From Centropus unirufus (Eukaryota; Chordata; Aves; Cuculiformes; Centropidae), in the NCBI GenBank assembly GCA_013397695.1, contig VYZI01000202.1, positions 1,171,844 through 1,235,843 on the forward strand: a DNA stretch of 64,000 bases. The letters are read 5' to 3'. The translations under genes and the position numbers were made by a program. Positions 23,246 to 35,640 of this stretch are shown here, piece after piece; positions within the stretch are counted from its first letter, which is position 1; each line of letters starts with the position of its first letter. Below the pieces are notes generated by a model, which did not search any database, was not told the DNA's origin, and worked only from the letters and a program-made list of their open reading frames with translations.

Positions 23246-26200
23246 TTGCCGGCTTTGTACATTTAAATTCAGAGATTGCCCCTATATACGTATGGAGGTG
23301 TGACTGAAATGAGGTTCTGCATCCAACTGATTTCTCATGAGTGGTTTGTCCAGAGCATGGAATTGATGTGACAAGGTTTTTGGGAGGTGGTGTGGGGAAA
23401 ACAAGGTGAGATGAGTGTTATTTTGGAGAGGGCAGCCAGGATGTCTCCTGGCTATGTTCTTGCCACAACCCTGTACACTGGTAACCAGCAAGGGAACAAA
23501 GGGCAACTGGGCCTTGCCTTTTTTGTTAAGAAGAGAATGTTTGCTGGAAAGTCTTGTGTTAGGTGCAGATGTTCTGCGTCTCTCATCCACCAAGGTCAGT
23601 TGGAGTTCTGCCAAGATGAGTGACGTGTGTGGAGAAGAGGCCAAAATTCTCCCACAGACAAGCACTGTGGGACTTGTCCATGCACTCGGAAAGACGGTAG
23701 CTTGGCTTTTATAGCATCGCAGCACAAATGGGGCCCAAGGCTGAACTGGTGACACTGGTGCAAATTCAGGATAAGAGGATCTTGTACGGCACCACTGCTC
23801 CCCATACCAGGCTGGCCCGGTCTTCATGGGAAGCCAGAGGTGACTAGTTTCTCCTGAGAATTCATGAGTCTGTCCTCCCTCTGGGCATCTTGCTGCTGGC
23901 ACTGGTATTCTGACCTGCCTGCATGATGCTTTTTGCTGCCTAGCTCTATTTTTAGGGAATGAATAAGATAACAATTAAAGACATGAAAACAAACTGAAGA
24001 TATCTGTCAATGGAAAAATCTGGAGTGAGGCAAGGCTATTGGTAGCAGTTGTTTAAAATCATGTCGGGTCTTTTTATAGACAGACCCTGTTGCTGTGGGA
24101 CAGCAGAGCTTGACCTGTGTGCTGGAGCAGCTGGTGGCAGCCCCTCTGTGGGACCCTGTCCCTCTCCTGGGACCATCATACTGGGCGGCTCCTGCCTCCC
24201 ATGCTCTTTATAGAGGGGAGAGGTGTTGATGACAGAAGTGAACTTGAGGGAGTCCCTCGTTGTATGCTGGATAGAGACTGCTCATTAGCTCTTGCGATGG
24301 AATGTTTTCCTGTTTGCATTCGGTGTGTTTGGGGGGATATGGTATTTATGGCCCTGTGGGGAGGATATGAGCTGGCATGGAGAGAGGAGATTTCTGTTTC
24401 TTCAGAGTTTTATGACCCTCTTTCCTCTTGAAAACTTCAGCTGTGGGGAGACCAGGAAATTGGAGATTTATTTCTGACTGAGTGAATTAGCGTCTGTCTC
24501 TCTAAAATCTGTTTCTCGAAGTTTTGCTGCATTCATAAGCGTTGTGTTGGCTTGTTGCCTTGCACCTCTGTAGTGTCAGCAGCAGGAGAGCCTCTCGCTG
24601 CAGCAGGAGGTCACCCCAAACAATCGACAGCCTGAGTCTGTCTAGGGTGTGTGGCATAGTTAGTTGCCCTGTGTTTTCAAGAGGGTGGAGAGGAACATGC
24701 AGAAATTATCTGGTCAAGGTCCCTCCTGGACCTTGATCTGGACCAAGGAGGCTGGGATCTCCTCTCCTGACCCCTCTGGGCACCAGGGTCAGTGTGCCAA
24801 GCACAGAGTGTGCCGGCACTGCTCTCGGGCTCTGGCATCCCTGTGCCATTCTTCCAAAGTTACCTGGAAGCGCATTATTTGTCTTTAGAAGTTTGAGCTG
24901 CTCCTGCTCTGTATTTCCAACCCGATAATGTTATCAGTTGTCTGGTGTTATCCCTCGGGAGACTGTGATGTACAAAGTGAGAATTTAATTGTCTTTGCCT
25001 AGATGAAGTCTTAACCTCACTTGTCCCTACTGTTATTGTCACCACTTTCTGACCTTTTCTGCTCCTTTTGCTGTAATTCTGCTCCAGCTCCCTCTCATTT
25101 GTTAGGTGGTACGTCTCTCCTCCACACCCCAAAAAGTTACCACTCGGGGCAAAACATTTCCTCCAACCTTATTAAAAACGTGGGATAAGTATGTGCATGG
25201 CTCCTGGTCTCTGTTTGATATTGTTTTGATCAATTGAGAACAAGAGGAAGGAAAGTGCTGAGTTGAGGGAATTCAATAGGCGCTGTTAAAAAAAGATGTG
25301 TCCAAAAACACAAACATGATCTCATGCAACACAGACATTGTGAACTGGGAACTACAAAGGGCTCTGTCTTTGTGTCTGGGCAAACAAAGGGACAGAAATA
25401 GCAACCAAGAAATATTAGCCTGTTGTCAAAATGATCCTCACTCCCTGGCTGTATGATTTATATGGAGCAGAAACCAGGGCAGCTCTTCTTTGCCGCTTTA
25501 TCTAAGTGAAGAAGAGTGAAAGACCAGTGAAAACCCCTGTGCTGGGCTTAGCTCTGGATGCTTCTGCAGCATCAGAGAAGAAGCACTACTGTGGTCTCCA
25601 AGCCACCAGAGTGGCTTCTTCACGCCTACGTTAGAAATTCAACCTTCAAGTCATGCTGTGGCTGAAATGCATCTGGTGCCACTGCAGCTTCCAATTTAGG
25701 CATGTCACTTGGAGGTTATCAAGTAAATCAAATAAGCAGTACTTTGATCCTGCCTTGGCATTTGCGCACCCAGCAGCATCATGGGTGTTCTTGGCAGCTG
25801 CCTTCTATTCCCATTCCTGTCCAGGCAAACCAGCCCAAGAACATCCATGGAAAAGGAGCTGTGAAATAGAACCAGGAAAAAATGGGTTCACAAAAGGCCC
25901 TTAGGGAAAGAAAGGTGGGAGGAAGGGTGTGTGTTTTAGAGCTTAGTTTCGGTCTAATTTATTTTCTATTTAGACTTGTCCCGGTCTGTCCCAGTCCCTG
26001 TACAACCTCTGGTGGTCCAGTGACCACCTTGGACCAGCCCTGTAATGGGCCCTGGGAAGTCATGGACAGCAAGGGTGAGACGTTCTTAAAAATGTGTTTT
26101 GAAGGACAAGAGGTAGAACTGGCACTAAGTTTGTGAGTCCGGATGAGTCCTTTTCCACTGAACCATCTTCCCTTTGCCTTGCTCTTTTCTGTGGAACATC

Positions 26201-26592
26201 TTCAGTCAGGACTTTTTTTTTTTAATTATTTGGACGCCTGTGTCTGTGCAGATCAAACACTTCCATCATTACAAATCAGTGAGTCACAAGAGCTGCAATG
26301 CCTGTATCTTAAAAATAACCCCAAAGCCCTTAGCGCAATTGCTGTGCAAGCTGGGTTGTGTTCTTCAATTCCCATGGGAAAGCTGGAGGCAGACTGAGGA
26401 AGAGACCGGGGGAAAGATGGTCATTCATGAATAGGCTTTGATGACTTTTCATATCTGCTTTTTGTCCTCTTTGCAGCTCAGCTTTATGATGTGATGTGAA
26501 CTGTCCGAAATGGATGCTTCTTTTCAGCCTTCCTCCAACCTCCATTCCTTTTGCCTTTGTCTCCTTTACTTCCCCCCTACCTCCTCTTTTTT

Positions 26593-26602
26593 GGGGGGGG
26601 GG
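26593..26602. repeat. Poly-G homopolymer (G10)
   Basis: Ten consecutive G directly after a T6 run, in a pyrimidine-rich neighbourhood. It is low-complexity sequence of uncertain exact length. Confidence 0.85.
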
Positions 26603-26604
26603 AA

Positions 26605-26830
26605 GTGAGGCTTAAAAACATCTCATCCGTTAATGAAATCATGCCTGCTCCAGCCACTTTTTAATGCAAAACAACTGATGTTTCAAATACTCAGCTCTTA
26701 TCTCCCAGGCTGTAGGAGGGAGTTGAAGAGCAGAGGCTATTTCCTAATGATGTTCTATAGACAATGAATTTTGCATCAAGCTTGAACCTGGTTTGTTAAT
26801 AAATGTGCAAAATCCCAGCTTGGAGTACTT
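26605..26830. promoter_or_regulatory. Possible conserved non-coding element
   Basis: A block with GTTAATGAAATCATGC, TTTTTAATGCAAAAC, CTAATGATG and TTTGTTAATAAATG, which include octamer-like and homeodomain-like cores. No repeat or coding signature is seen. Low confidence because it rests on composition only. Confidence 0.18.
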
Positions 26831-27049
26831 AGGGAAATGCAGTGCTGCTCTGCAGGACATCATATTCCCCGACCCAACGTGGGCACACCTGAGTCCCTGC
26901 CTTAGGCTTCAGTGGAGGAGAGGCCGAGCATGCTGAGCAGTTGGGGTGCTCATCCTATTTGCAGGGCTGATGGGATTCAAGGGTACTCCGGCAGTAATGC
27001 AAAATCAGGCACTGATGCACTCAGTCTTGGAGTGACTTCCTTAACCAAT

Positions 27050-27118
27050 TCTGATGTTGTTCTCCCCATTTGAAAAATAAGGCGTAATGCCTCTCACTTT
27101 CCCAAAATTGCACAGTTG
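27050..27118 (-). repeat. MIR-type SINE core remnant, reverse orientation
   Basis: CTCCCCATTTGAAAAATAAG matches the reverse MIR piece ATCCCCATTTTACAGATGAGG. TGCCTCTCACTTTCCCAAAATTGCACAG is a decayed version of the region that runs through TTAAGTGACTTGCCCAAGGTCACACAG. Only this central part is recognisable. Confidence 0.45.
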
Positions 27119-29825
27119 TTCAGTTCTTTTGGATGTCTGGACACATGGCACCCTTCGGTCCCCTAGTGAAAGAGACTCCAGTGCAGTGGGAATAGTTCTT
27201 CCGTGAGAGCCTTTTCCTAAGGCAGGACAGTAAAGCAGGGACAGCACATTCTTGTTTATTCTCAGCCTGGGAATGTGTAATGGTGTGGGAGAGTGATGGC
27301 AGCCCCTGACCACGCATGGGAGCGAGCAGTGGTCAGATCTGCACTGGGTGCCTCTCTTGGTGTGTCGTGTGCCCTTTCGTTTAGAGCCTGCTCCTGGCAG
27401 AACTGGTTGGGGCTTGTCATCGATTAAACAGGAAGCTAGAGCCCCCAGCTGAGTACCTGTGCTCTGGTTTTCTTACATACAGAATATCTGCAGTACCACC
27501 TTCCTCAATTATATCCATGACTTATCTAGAGTGGCTGATCCCTTCATGCCCTATTATGACCCTAGGAGTGACCCCATTATGACATGGACCGTTTGGGGTG
27601 AAGTGGCACATTCTGTCACCTGCATATCTCCTGGGACATGTGCTGATGGCCTCGGCTTTGTCTTCTTTTTCAGTGTCATCAGATGAGGGTGGTGTTGGAG
27701 AGTGGCTATCCCAGAATAATTCAGCAATAATAATCTTAAGCCTGAGATGAGTCTTAGAGATGCAGGAAAATCCAAACACATTTAATGACATATACAGATA
27801 TGAAAAGTTACAAGTAAAGCTTTCTTTGTTTTATTTTTTGGTGATATTTAATATAGAAAAATGGGGAATGGAATTGTCCTTCCTCAGCCTTCTCTTAGTT
27901 TTCCCATTTGCTTCTGTTTTTTTACTGTTCAGGGCAGAAAGAGTGACTCTTCTAGCTACCTAGTTTCAAGTTATCTTTTCTGAATGATTGTGTCTTCTGC
28001 TGTATTTCAAAGTTCTTAATTCAAAAGAAAAATCTGGCTCGTCAAGTTCAGCCAGAATATCTGCTCCAAGCTGTGGACTTTCCACCAGCTCCTCAAGAAC
28101 ATTGATTGTCACCTCTGTTCTGTCTGCTCTCTGCTCTGGGCTTCAGCTGAGGAGAACTATACATCATAATCCGTTATGTCATATTGTTCTGGCTGCTCTT
28201 GGGAGGAATGAGATGGCTGAACTCATTCTGCCCCTGACCTGAGCAGATAAAAACAGAGGTCTCCAGATGTGCAGCCAAAGGGCTGGACTAAGCAGTTGGG
28301 CGCCACCTCACTCTGATCTGCCTTTTCTAGGCAAAACCTTAGTTCCCTGAGGTATGAGTTAGACCTTTGCTCCTTCCCCAGATGCTCTACAAAGCAGTGA
28401 GCTCACCCGGTCTGTATCCCAAGCGAACTTTGTTATCAGCTGCCACTTCAGCCCAAGGGTTTGATTGATACTGAGCTGGTGCTGGGAATGCATGGTCGGA
28501 AGCTGCCGATTGTTTAATGCATGATATTATCACTGCTCTAGTAATAGCAATGGTGCAAAAGGAGACTTGCTCTCGCTTTCCCAGGAACTCCTGCCCTCCT
28601 CAGTGCTTCATTGTCTTTCCCATTGCTTTCTGACTGAGTAATCTACTGCACCGACTCCACCTTCTTACCTGCATATATGAGATCTGAACCCTTTCCTTGC
28701 TGACATTGCTTCCAAGTCTTATCCTTAAGATTTAAAAACCCAAATTAAAAACTCTATAAAACATGCACAGAAAAAGAACAACTGCTCATTCCCACCAAGA
28801 ACAGCACCATTTCCCCCCTTAATAAAATACCACTCCAACTTGGAAATAAATAATTGCTGAGAAACTCCGATTCTGGAAGTGGATCCCTGCAATGATGTGT
28901 TTTATCCAGCTGGGTGGTCAGCCAGCAAGGGCTTCAGGCAGTTGTGCTTCTCAAAATTAATTCTCTTAGGGATTTTTCTTTCTTGCATGAGAATGTTTGG
29001 CATGTGATGGCTCTTAAAATAAATTTCTCTGAGTAGTTATAAATTATTAGCAACTGTAGCTAATTAATCTTGAGAGTTTTCTGGTAAGATTGTCTAGCGC
29101 ATAAAATAAAAGTATTCATTCTTCTTACTTGGCCATTTCTTTACTGGTTTTACATTTTGTACTAGTTACTAGGCTGTAGGAACTTGGGCATGTCAATGTC
29201 TCCCTTGCAAGTGAATTTTTTCCACAGAATGATAATTCTGCTGGCTCTTACTGGCATTTGTGGACCACTTTGAAACTGCATGAGATTAAAAACATAAATG
29301 AGCTCCTAATTAGTGTTGGCATAATTCTGTAAGTAGTGTATCTATTGATATGAATACTGGCTGCAGATTAAAGTATCATTCTGTCTTGGTGGTGATAGTA
29401 TCGGAATGAAGTTTTAATCCAAAACTGTGAAGATGGATGAGACTTTTTCAAAGGAATATCTTCTCTTGGATCATTCACTGGCCTTGAAGCTCTAGATATT
29501 GAAAGTCTGCTTGTGACATGACTTTTATTTATTTCTTTGGCTTGTTGTTAAATCACAGAACGTTGAGAGGAACTAGAATACTGCTCTCAAAAGTGTGTTT
29601 TCTTTCTCTACCTTAAAAAGAAATGGGGTTCATGTACCTAAATTAGTTAAATTATTTTGATTTCTGGGTTGGTTTTTTTTTTGGGAAGGGCTTATGTGTG
29701 TGTGCACCACTTTAATTAAATTGTACGCTGTATAGTAGCAGGAGAACATACTGTGATCAGCCTCAGAGTCAGACACTTACTGTTCTACCTACATACACTA
29801 AATGTATAGAGATCATGTCTCTACC

Positions 29826-29915
29826 AGTGGGCGGTTGGCATTCTGGATAAGGACCTGCCTCTGAGTCAGCTCTAATGGGTTTAATTCTCCTGCTCAAGCA
29901 ATAGTGGCTTACATT
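29826..29915 (+). repeat. MIR-type SINE head (tRNA-related part)
   Basis: The segment resembles the MIR 5' region. GGACCTGCCTCTGAGTCAG matches the GGACTCTGGAGTCAGA stretch. TGGGTTTAATTCTCCTGCTC at 29877-29896 matches TGGGTTCGAATCCCGGCTC, which contains the tRNA-type B-box. AGTGGCTTACAT then matches GCCACTTACTA loosely. The internal RNA polymerase III promoter is decayed (B-box GGTTTAATTC in place of GGTTCGAATC), so it is not expected to be active. Confidence 0.45.
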
Positions 29916-31317
29916 TCTAAAGTGAAAAGCTCTTCTGGGTTGTGTTGCTCTAGATAACGTATTACATGTTGTACAAACCTATGGTGTGCTTCAAAGGCTG
30001 ATTTAAAAACCATGTTATGCTCTCAGCTTTAATGTGCTAAAGAACAGCCAGGACCTTGACAGCTTGCTAAATAGGAGTAGTGATTTGGAACCGTTTTTTG
30101 CAGAGTGTATGTGTCTGGCTGAACAGCCCAAATTGTAGCCTCTGTGAGAGTGGTTGCAATTAATTACATATTGCTATGAGATTCTGGCCTGGATTCCTGC
30201 CTCAGTCCCACATAGGAAATGAGCACGTAAGTGACAGGGTGGCATGAAGCAAACCAGAAAATTAAGAGAGGATGAAAAGCCATGGTGGTGATTAATAGGG
30301 CAGGATGGGGGGAGAAAAAAAGAAGGGGAGGAGAGCTGGGTATTTGCTAATGATACAAGGCTGAGGACATGGCTCTGTGTGGACATGCCCTGGTACCAGG
30401 AGCTGTCAAGCAGGAACCCAGCTCTCCTTGGCTGTACAGCTGAGTGAAACAGTGGAATTAGACCAGAAATGGAGATCTATTTTCTTTTTTCCTTACTTTG
30501 GTAGACTGATCACACTTTAGCTGTGACATTTCTGTAATTCTTGTTACTGGAATACATAATGTAGATTCTTACTGTCACTGTGGTTTGCCCTAGCATAGAT
30601 TTCATAGAGGTGCTGGAGTGCCACATGCATACAGAAAAGCAAAGCCATTTCTTTCAGTTTGAAGTTACTACTCCAAGGAGTTAAAGATCCAAGAATGCAG
30701 CCCAAGTAATTTAGTTATTAATCATGATGCTGATTTTTTTTTTTCTTGAGACGTAGTCTTTTGCCCACTTGGAGCTGAATGGGCCTGCACAGACCTATTT
30801 CTGAAGGGTGCTCATTTATCAAAGTGCATGACCTGACTAGCAAAGAGTTGCCAACTGTAGCACAGGACTTCCTTGACCCACCAACTTGGATAGCAATGCT
30901 CGCACTGCCTGTCTGAGCAGAATCTCTAATGAAGCAGCAGCAGGACCATCACTCCTGAAGTAGGATAGGAGGCAGACAGTGTTTCTGGAACATTGCAATC
31001 ACCTCTGGATAATTTGTTCTTGTTATTCTTTCTTTATGTCTGCGTTATTCACTATGTGTCTGTTGCTTTTCCCTTTGAGTTTCTTTGCCTTGCTGCTTAT
31101 CTACCTAATAAGAATGTCCATCTGAGTCAGGTAAAATTTGGTTATGCTCTTAAATATCTAAATTAAGATTATTTAAAAAAACCCCCACATTTTATCAGAA
31201 TATTCATCACTGACATGAGAGTAACAGCTAAACCTGTCTTTAAAAGCTGATATCTAAACAATCTTGTTGTGCTTAACAGTTAACATGTAGATGTCTTCTC
31301 AACACATACAGCCTCAG

Positions 31318-31450
31318 ATAATTAACCTTCACAGCACCACTGAGACCCGTAAAGGTCTTGCTGTGAGCAGCAGTAACTTAGGTGAAGTGCCTCAGGACAG
31401 AGAGAATTGGGGCTGGAGCTGAGATTGGATCTAGTTCTCTTGAGGCAGTA
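31318..31450 (-). repeat. MIR-type SINE remnant, reverse orientation
   Basis: The plus strand runs in the order of reversed MIR. ATAATTAACCTTCACAGCACC matches TTAATCCTCACAACAACCC. A decayed centre with TAACTTAGGTGAAGTGCCTC follows. TTGGGGCTGGAGCTGAGATT (31408-31427) with GGATCTAGTTCTC then matches GGCAGAGCTGGGATTCGAACCCAGGTCTC. Divergence is high. Confidence 0.4.
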
Positions 31451-33951
31451 TGAAGTCTGGTTCTTGAGGAATGTCTCCAAGTACATCTGGAGAGTTAATT
31501 TATATTTTTTAAAAAACCAATAACTATGCATAGCACAGCCATTGAAGACACAACATCTATTTGCTCAGCATTAAAAATAAGTTTCTTAATTGCTTGATGG
31601 AAAGGCTGCCGGGAATTCTCCTTATAGCTGAAAACCCCTAATGGCTATTGCAAACCTCTCCTCTGAGGTGGTTACATCTTTGTACTGGGAAATTGGATTA
31701 GAGCTTCTTGCTTCTAAACAGCTCCAATGAGACTTGGGTAACCTCAGCTGAAACTCCACTGGGTAACTGCATGGATGCCTGTGTGGAACGTCTCGGCTCT
31801 TCCCTGGTCCCAGAGGCCATCAAAAGTTTCTTGTTGGCCTCCTGGCTGATTACCCTCAGCAAAATTACACAGGACACAGGGTGAAAGTCTGGCTTAGATA
31901 CTGCCAGTATGAAATTCTGGGGTCCTTATAGTCCTGGGAGGAAAAACACTGCAAGGAAGCCTTTATTTCAATAGCCACTGTATCAGACATTCTCTTGCAC
32001 TGAAGAACACCCGCATCTCCTGTTCCCTATTAATTATTGGGGACATTCAGCTGCCACAATATGGGGATGGATTCTCTCCTATGGTGAAGGTTTAAAGCTG
32101 GTTTACTCCAGAACAGCTGCATAGGTCACAATTTGCTCCTATATTCCTGCAGACTGATGTGCATCAAGCCCGCGTTTTCTGGTGAGTAGAGTGTGGTCAT
32201 TGATGCTTATGGCACTTGCCTATAGATCCTGGCTTCTGTGTGTGGCTTGTTTTTTTTTTTTGAATTAGTGGAAGGTTCCTATGGAGAAAGGATGACTCTT
32301 TCACCACTCATAGAATGGAAGTTCTGCTACTCTAAATCTCATAGTACTTGCCAAGTGGTTTTAGATAAACAGTTGAAAAAGAGCTCAGAGGAGGGATGTC
32401 AGTGATATGAATTAAATATCAGAGGATCTTCAACTGGAGTTAATGAGATGGAGTATTAATAACCCGATGGGTGGGTAAAGCTACATTAACTATGTACCTC
32501 TTTGCATAATTGATGATCCCCCTCCAGTACAGAGATCTGCTTCCCAGTGTCCTGGCTCAGGTTATGAATACTCAGTCACCTGCCACAGCTGTAATTAATC
32601 CCTCTGTGCCCATATGGCAGGCAGGTGCCATGGCTTTCCATCGGGTATTTGATCCTCTTCTTGCTGCTGGTGTTGGGTTTCCCTGTGAGACACGGGGCAG
32701 GAGGGCTCCCTGTTCAGCACATGGGAATGTGTTTTAGTGCCTGAGAGGTGTAACCAGAGCCAGGACCTGCTGCTGGGCTTTGAACTGCTCCTTGCAGGGT
32801 GGGTGCAAGAGCACTGGGGGAATTTCTTGGCTTCTGTGATGGAAAGCGGCTCTCCATCCATAAGCAACTGAGGAGGGTATCTGGTCATGTATGGCACAAT
32901 GTCTCTGAGGAATGAAGCAAAGAGAGGGAAGTACTGCAGTTTCCAAGGTAAGAATGCCAAATTGGCCCCAAAACTCTGTAATTAACATATCCAGGTGTTT
33001 GGCACAGTGGTTAACTCTCATGTTGGGAGCGAATGCAATCCATGTAAAAGGAGGTACGGAACAGTTGGATAACGATTACAAAAAGGTGCTTAAGACCCAA
33101 GCGCTTTTCTTATGCTATCTGTGAGAGCTTGGTGTCCTGGACAAGGAGTCCTGGGGGAAAAAAATGTAGTTTCTTCTGCTTTTATAACTTTCTCCATTTG
33201 CAGTTGGCCTGTTGGCTAAAGCAATTGATGCCTTCTGCTCCAGTAGCAACAGCCTCGTGCTGAAGGGTAAAACAATCTTTCCAGAGAATTAAAACCTTCT
33301 GTGATGAAAGGGACTAGACAGACTTTACAAGTCACTGTCTATATTCCAGATAGGATGTGCTGCACCCAAAGCTGAATAATCAATCTGAATTAAATCACTC
33401 CTGATAGGCTGATGCACCTCAACCAACTACAGCAGAGCTGCCTGGGTTTATGTAACCTGGTAGTCTGGCTCTCCATCAATTTGGGTCACTTTCTTTCTAG
33501 ACCCCTCTTTGTAATTACTGAGTGGGAAGAACTGCACTTTCCCCTACTGGTTGGGCTGGCGAGGTTGGAGCATGCAATGTTTGGCTTCTGCAGAAAGCCC
33601 AGGCTGCCTCTGCCTGCTCTCCTCCCCTGGCGCTGCTCTGGGCTCTGGCTTTGCTGCAAGTAGTCGAAAGGTCCAGCTCTGGGGAGGATGCCTTCTGGAC
33701 TATGGCCAGCTTCTTAAGTTGAATCTGCTTCCTAGCAAACATATTTGGTATTTAGTTGGAGCGTGGCCTCTGGTCTCAAGCTATTTGCTCTTCAACTTCT
33801 TGAGCACGCTCTGGGCTCCTGCAAAGAAATTGTTGGTGCTTAGATTCTGTTTTAGTACAGTTTAAAAAACCAAGTCCAGTATGTATTTGCAATGTGCCAG
33901 TTACTTTGTACTTTATTAGGACCAAGAGAAATTCCCTATAGTATGTCATTT

Positions 33952-34253
33952 GCATTTTTGAGAGGTTCAGGGCTTTCTCATTTTGCCATGTATCCCACAC
34001 AATGCACCTGAAGCCTGTAGGCACCCGCTCTAACTGGGAGTCTTGTCACTTGGATAGCAGATACATGCAGTTAGGAGTCAAGCCGTTCTGGGGATGGAGC
34101 AGGTTTACGAACACACCAGACCACCATGTTCTATGTCTTTGCTCTGTCACCTCCAGGTTCCCTTTGCTTCATTTGTGTTTTGTTGAAGGCTGGTTGGAGA
34201 CACTTGGGAATAAATTGATTGTGATTGATTTCAGCAATTCTCATATCACTCCT
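33952..34253. repeat. Diverged direct repeat, copy A (family unknown)
   Basis: This segment and the one at 35155-35490 share a colinear series of matching blocks. They are TTTTGA..GGTTCA.GGC..CTC, TCCCACA, AAGCcTGtAGGCACCcGC followed by TCtAAC, GTCAcCTCC.GGTT, and GAAGGCTGgTTGGAGACACTTG. The spacing between the AGGCACC block and the GGAGACACTTG block is nearly the same in both copies (about 175 and 180 bases). It could be an old dispersed repeat present twice or an ancient local duplication. I do not recognise the family, and the ends are approximate. Confidence 0.5.
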
Positions 34254-35154
34254 TACTGATAAGCATCCTGCTGCAGAAGCCTTACTGGTTTTCAAGTGAT
34301 GGACATGGTAAAAAACTTGGAGAAAGCAGCAAGGCCATGGTTCATTGGTTAAAAAAACTTAATCTTCATGGGTTTTGCTGAGTTTTGCATTAGGAGATTG
34401 TAACTGTAAAAGTGATGAGGGTTGGTCCAGTGCCTTGTCGTGTCCTGTGTAAATTCTCTGGCTACCAGACCATGAGATTGTGATTCATAAAGCAGACAAA
34501 CTTTTCCCCCTCCCTCCCTCCACGTGAACTTCTGCTGCAATGAGTGTCTCCTTTCTGGAACTCTTTTGCAAACTTCTGTCTGCAGAAGACCATGAAAATC
34601 CCTTTCAAACTGGGGATAATAAGCTCCGTTAAGAAAGCTCAAATTCTGAAGAAAAAAATGCCCAGTGCTTCTATCAGCTCCTTGAACCAGCAGCAAAAAT
34701 GTGTCTGTTAAATGGTTAACCAACCTTTGCGCCCATCTCCACATGCACAACGATAGTTTGCAGGATTTTCCTTCAGACTGCAAGACTGATGGCCTCCTCT
34801 GAAAGCTTTCTTCACCTTGCTTATTTTGCAGGAGTAGCCTAGATACCTCCAATCTTTTTGAAAAGCGTTCTTGCTTTAGGAGCACCTGCCCAAAGATGTG
34901 TTTTCCATAATTAAATCTTGCAGCTTTTCTGTAAATGACGGTGATTTCCACTGTAGTGACAGTGGGAAGAAGGCTCAGAGACCGTGGAGGTGTTGAGCAT
35001 CATGTGCCAAAGCTGGGACTGAGGGCCCCTTCCACTTCACAAGGGTTTGTCCCATGCACGTACACAGAACCGGCACTTTGGGTTTTAGCCCATGTGCTTA
35101 CAAAAGCCGCTCTTCTAATGATGCAATGATACACTTGGAGGCAGGCCAGCTGTC

Positions 35155-35490
35155 TGCGTTTTGAAGTGAGGTTCAAGGCACTCTCCTTATTGTGTGCCTC
35201 CCACAGCACGCCCAAAGCTTGCAGGCACCTGCTCCAACCATACGCCTCATTGTTGTGGGTACGGGCTTAGGTAACAGCACAGCTTCTGTTCCTTTCAGGG
35301 AGAAACACGGAGATGAATACAGGAGGCTGCGTGTGCTTAATTTATTCAGTCATCTCCCGGTTTCTCTATATTCCCTTCTCATTTAGTCGAAGGCTGTTTG
35401 GAGACACTTGAAAACACATCAGTAAGAGCACAGTACATGCCGTGCACTTGGTAATTAGTTTGGATTCAGGATAAACATAATATCTCCAAC
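35155..35490. repeat. Diverged direct repeat, copy B (family unknown)
   Basis: The second copy of the sequence at 33952-34253, in the same orientation and about 1.2 kb downstream. The best blocks are AAGCTTGCAGGCACCTGC with TCCAAC (around 35215-35239) and GAAGGCTGTTTGGAGACACTTG split around 35389-35410. By eye the strong blocks are about 80-90% identical and the sequence between them aligns poorly. It ends before the T-rich tract at 35624. Confidence 0.5.
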
Positions 35491-35623
35491 TAAATCCATT
35501 TTTTTTTGGTGAATTTGTTATCTGGTCACAGCCAGCAGGGTCTGAGTCCAGTGAAATGCAACATGCAACAATAAGGAGTAGGCTGTGAATTTAAAACTTC
35601 AGATTGTCTACTGAACATCACAC

Positions 35624-35640
35624 TTTTTTTCTTTTTTTTC
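35624..35640. repeat. T-rich tract at a contig break
   Basis: T7, C, T8, C immediately before the first base of the duplicated segment. The second copy begins at exactly the base that follows this tract, so the tract is the likely reason one contig started there. Confidence 0.8.

Larger units (their letters stand above)
27119..33940. other. Non-coding stretch, no gene recognised
   Basis: An AT-richer stretch with MIR-like remnants at about 29.9 and 31.4 kb. Reading frames are rare and short from 28.3 to 32.5 kb. AT-rich patches with TAATTA-type cores occur around 28.97-29.40 kb. Near 33.0 kb (TTGGCACAGTGGTTAACTC) the sequence resembles a tRNA A-box of a SINE head, but I cannot follow it into a B-box, so I do not annotate it. 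Confidence 0.55.

Noticed and set aside
23282..23974. Longest open frame of the window (230 codons, minus strand)
   Set aside because: The translation shows no domain, signal peptide or compositional bias of a real protein. Part of its 5' flank lies beside a MIR-like remnant at 23171-23245. In a 64 kb sequence searched on six frames, a frame of this length can occur by chance. A protein search and bird codon-conservation test would settle it.
33005..33060. Possible tRNA-like SINE head (TTGGCACAGTGGTTAACTC)
   Set aside because: An A-box-like piece is present but no B-box follows at the right distance, and no known SINE body could be traced.
34349..34951. Open frame of 200 codons, minus strand
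   Set aside because: No recognisable domain, and no splice sites or promoter features that would support a gene. Treated as a chance frame.
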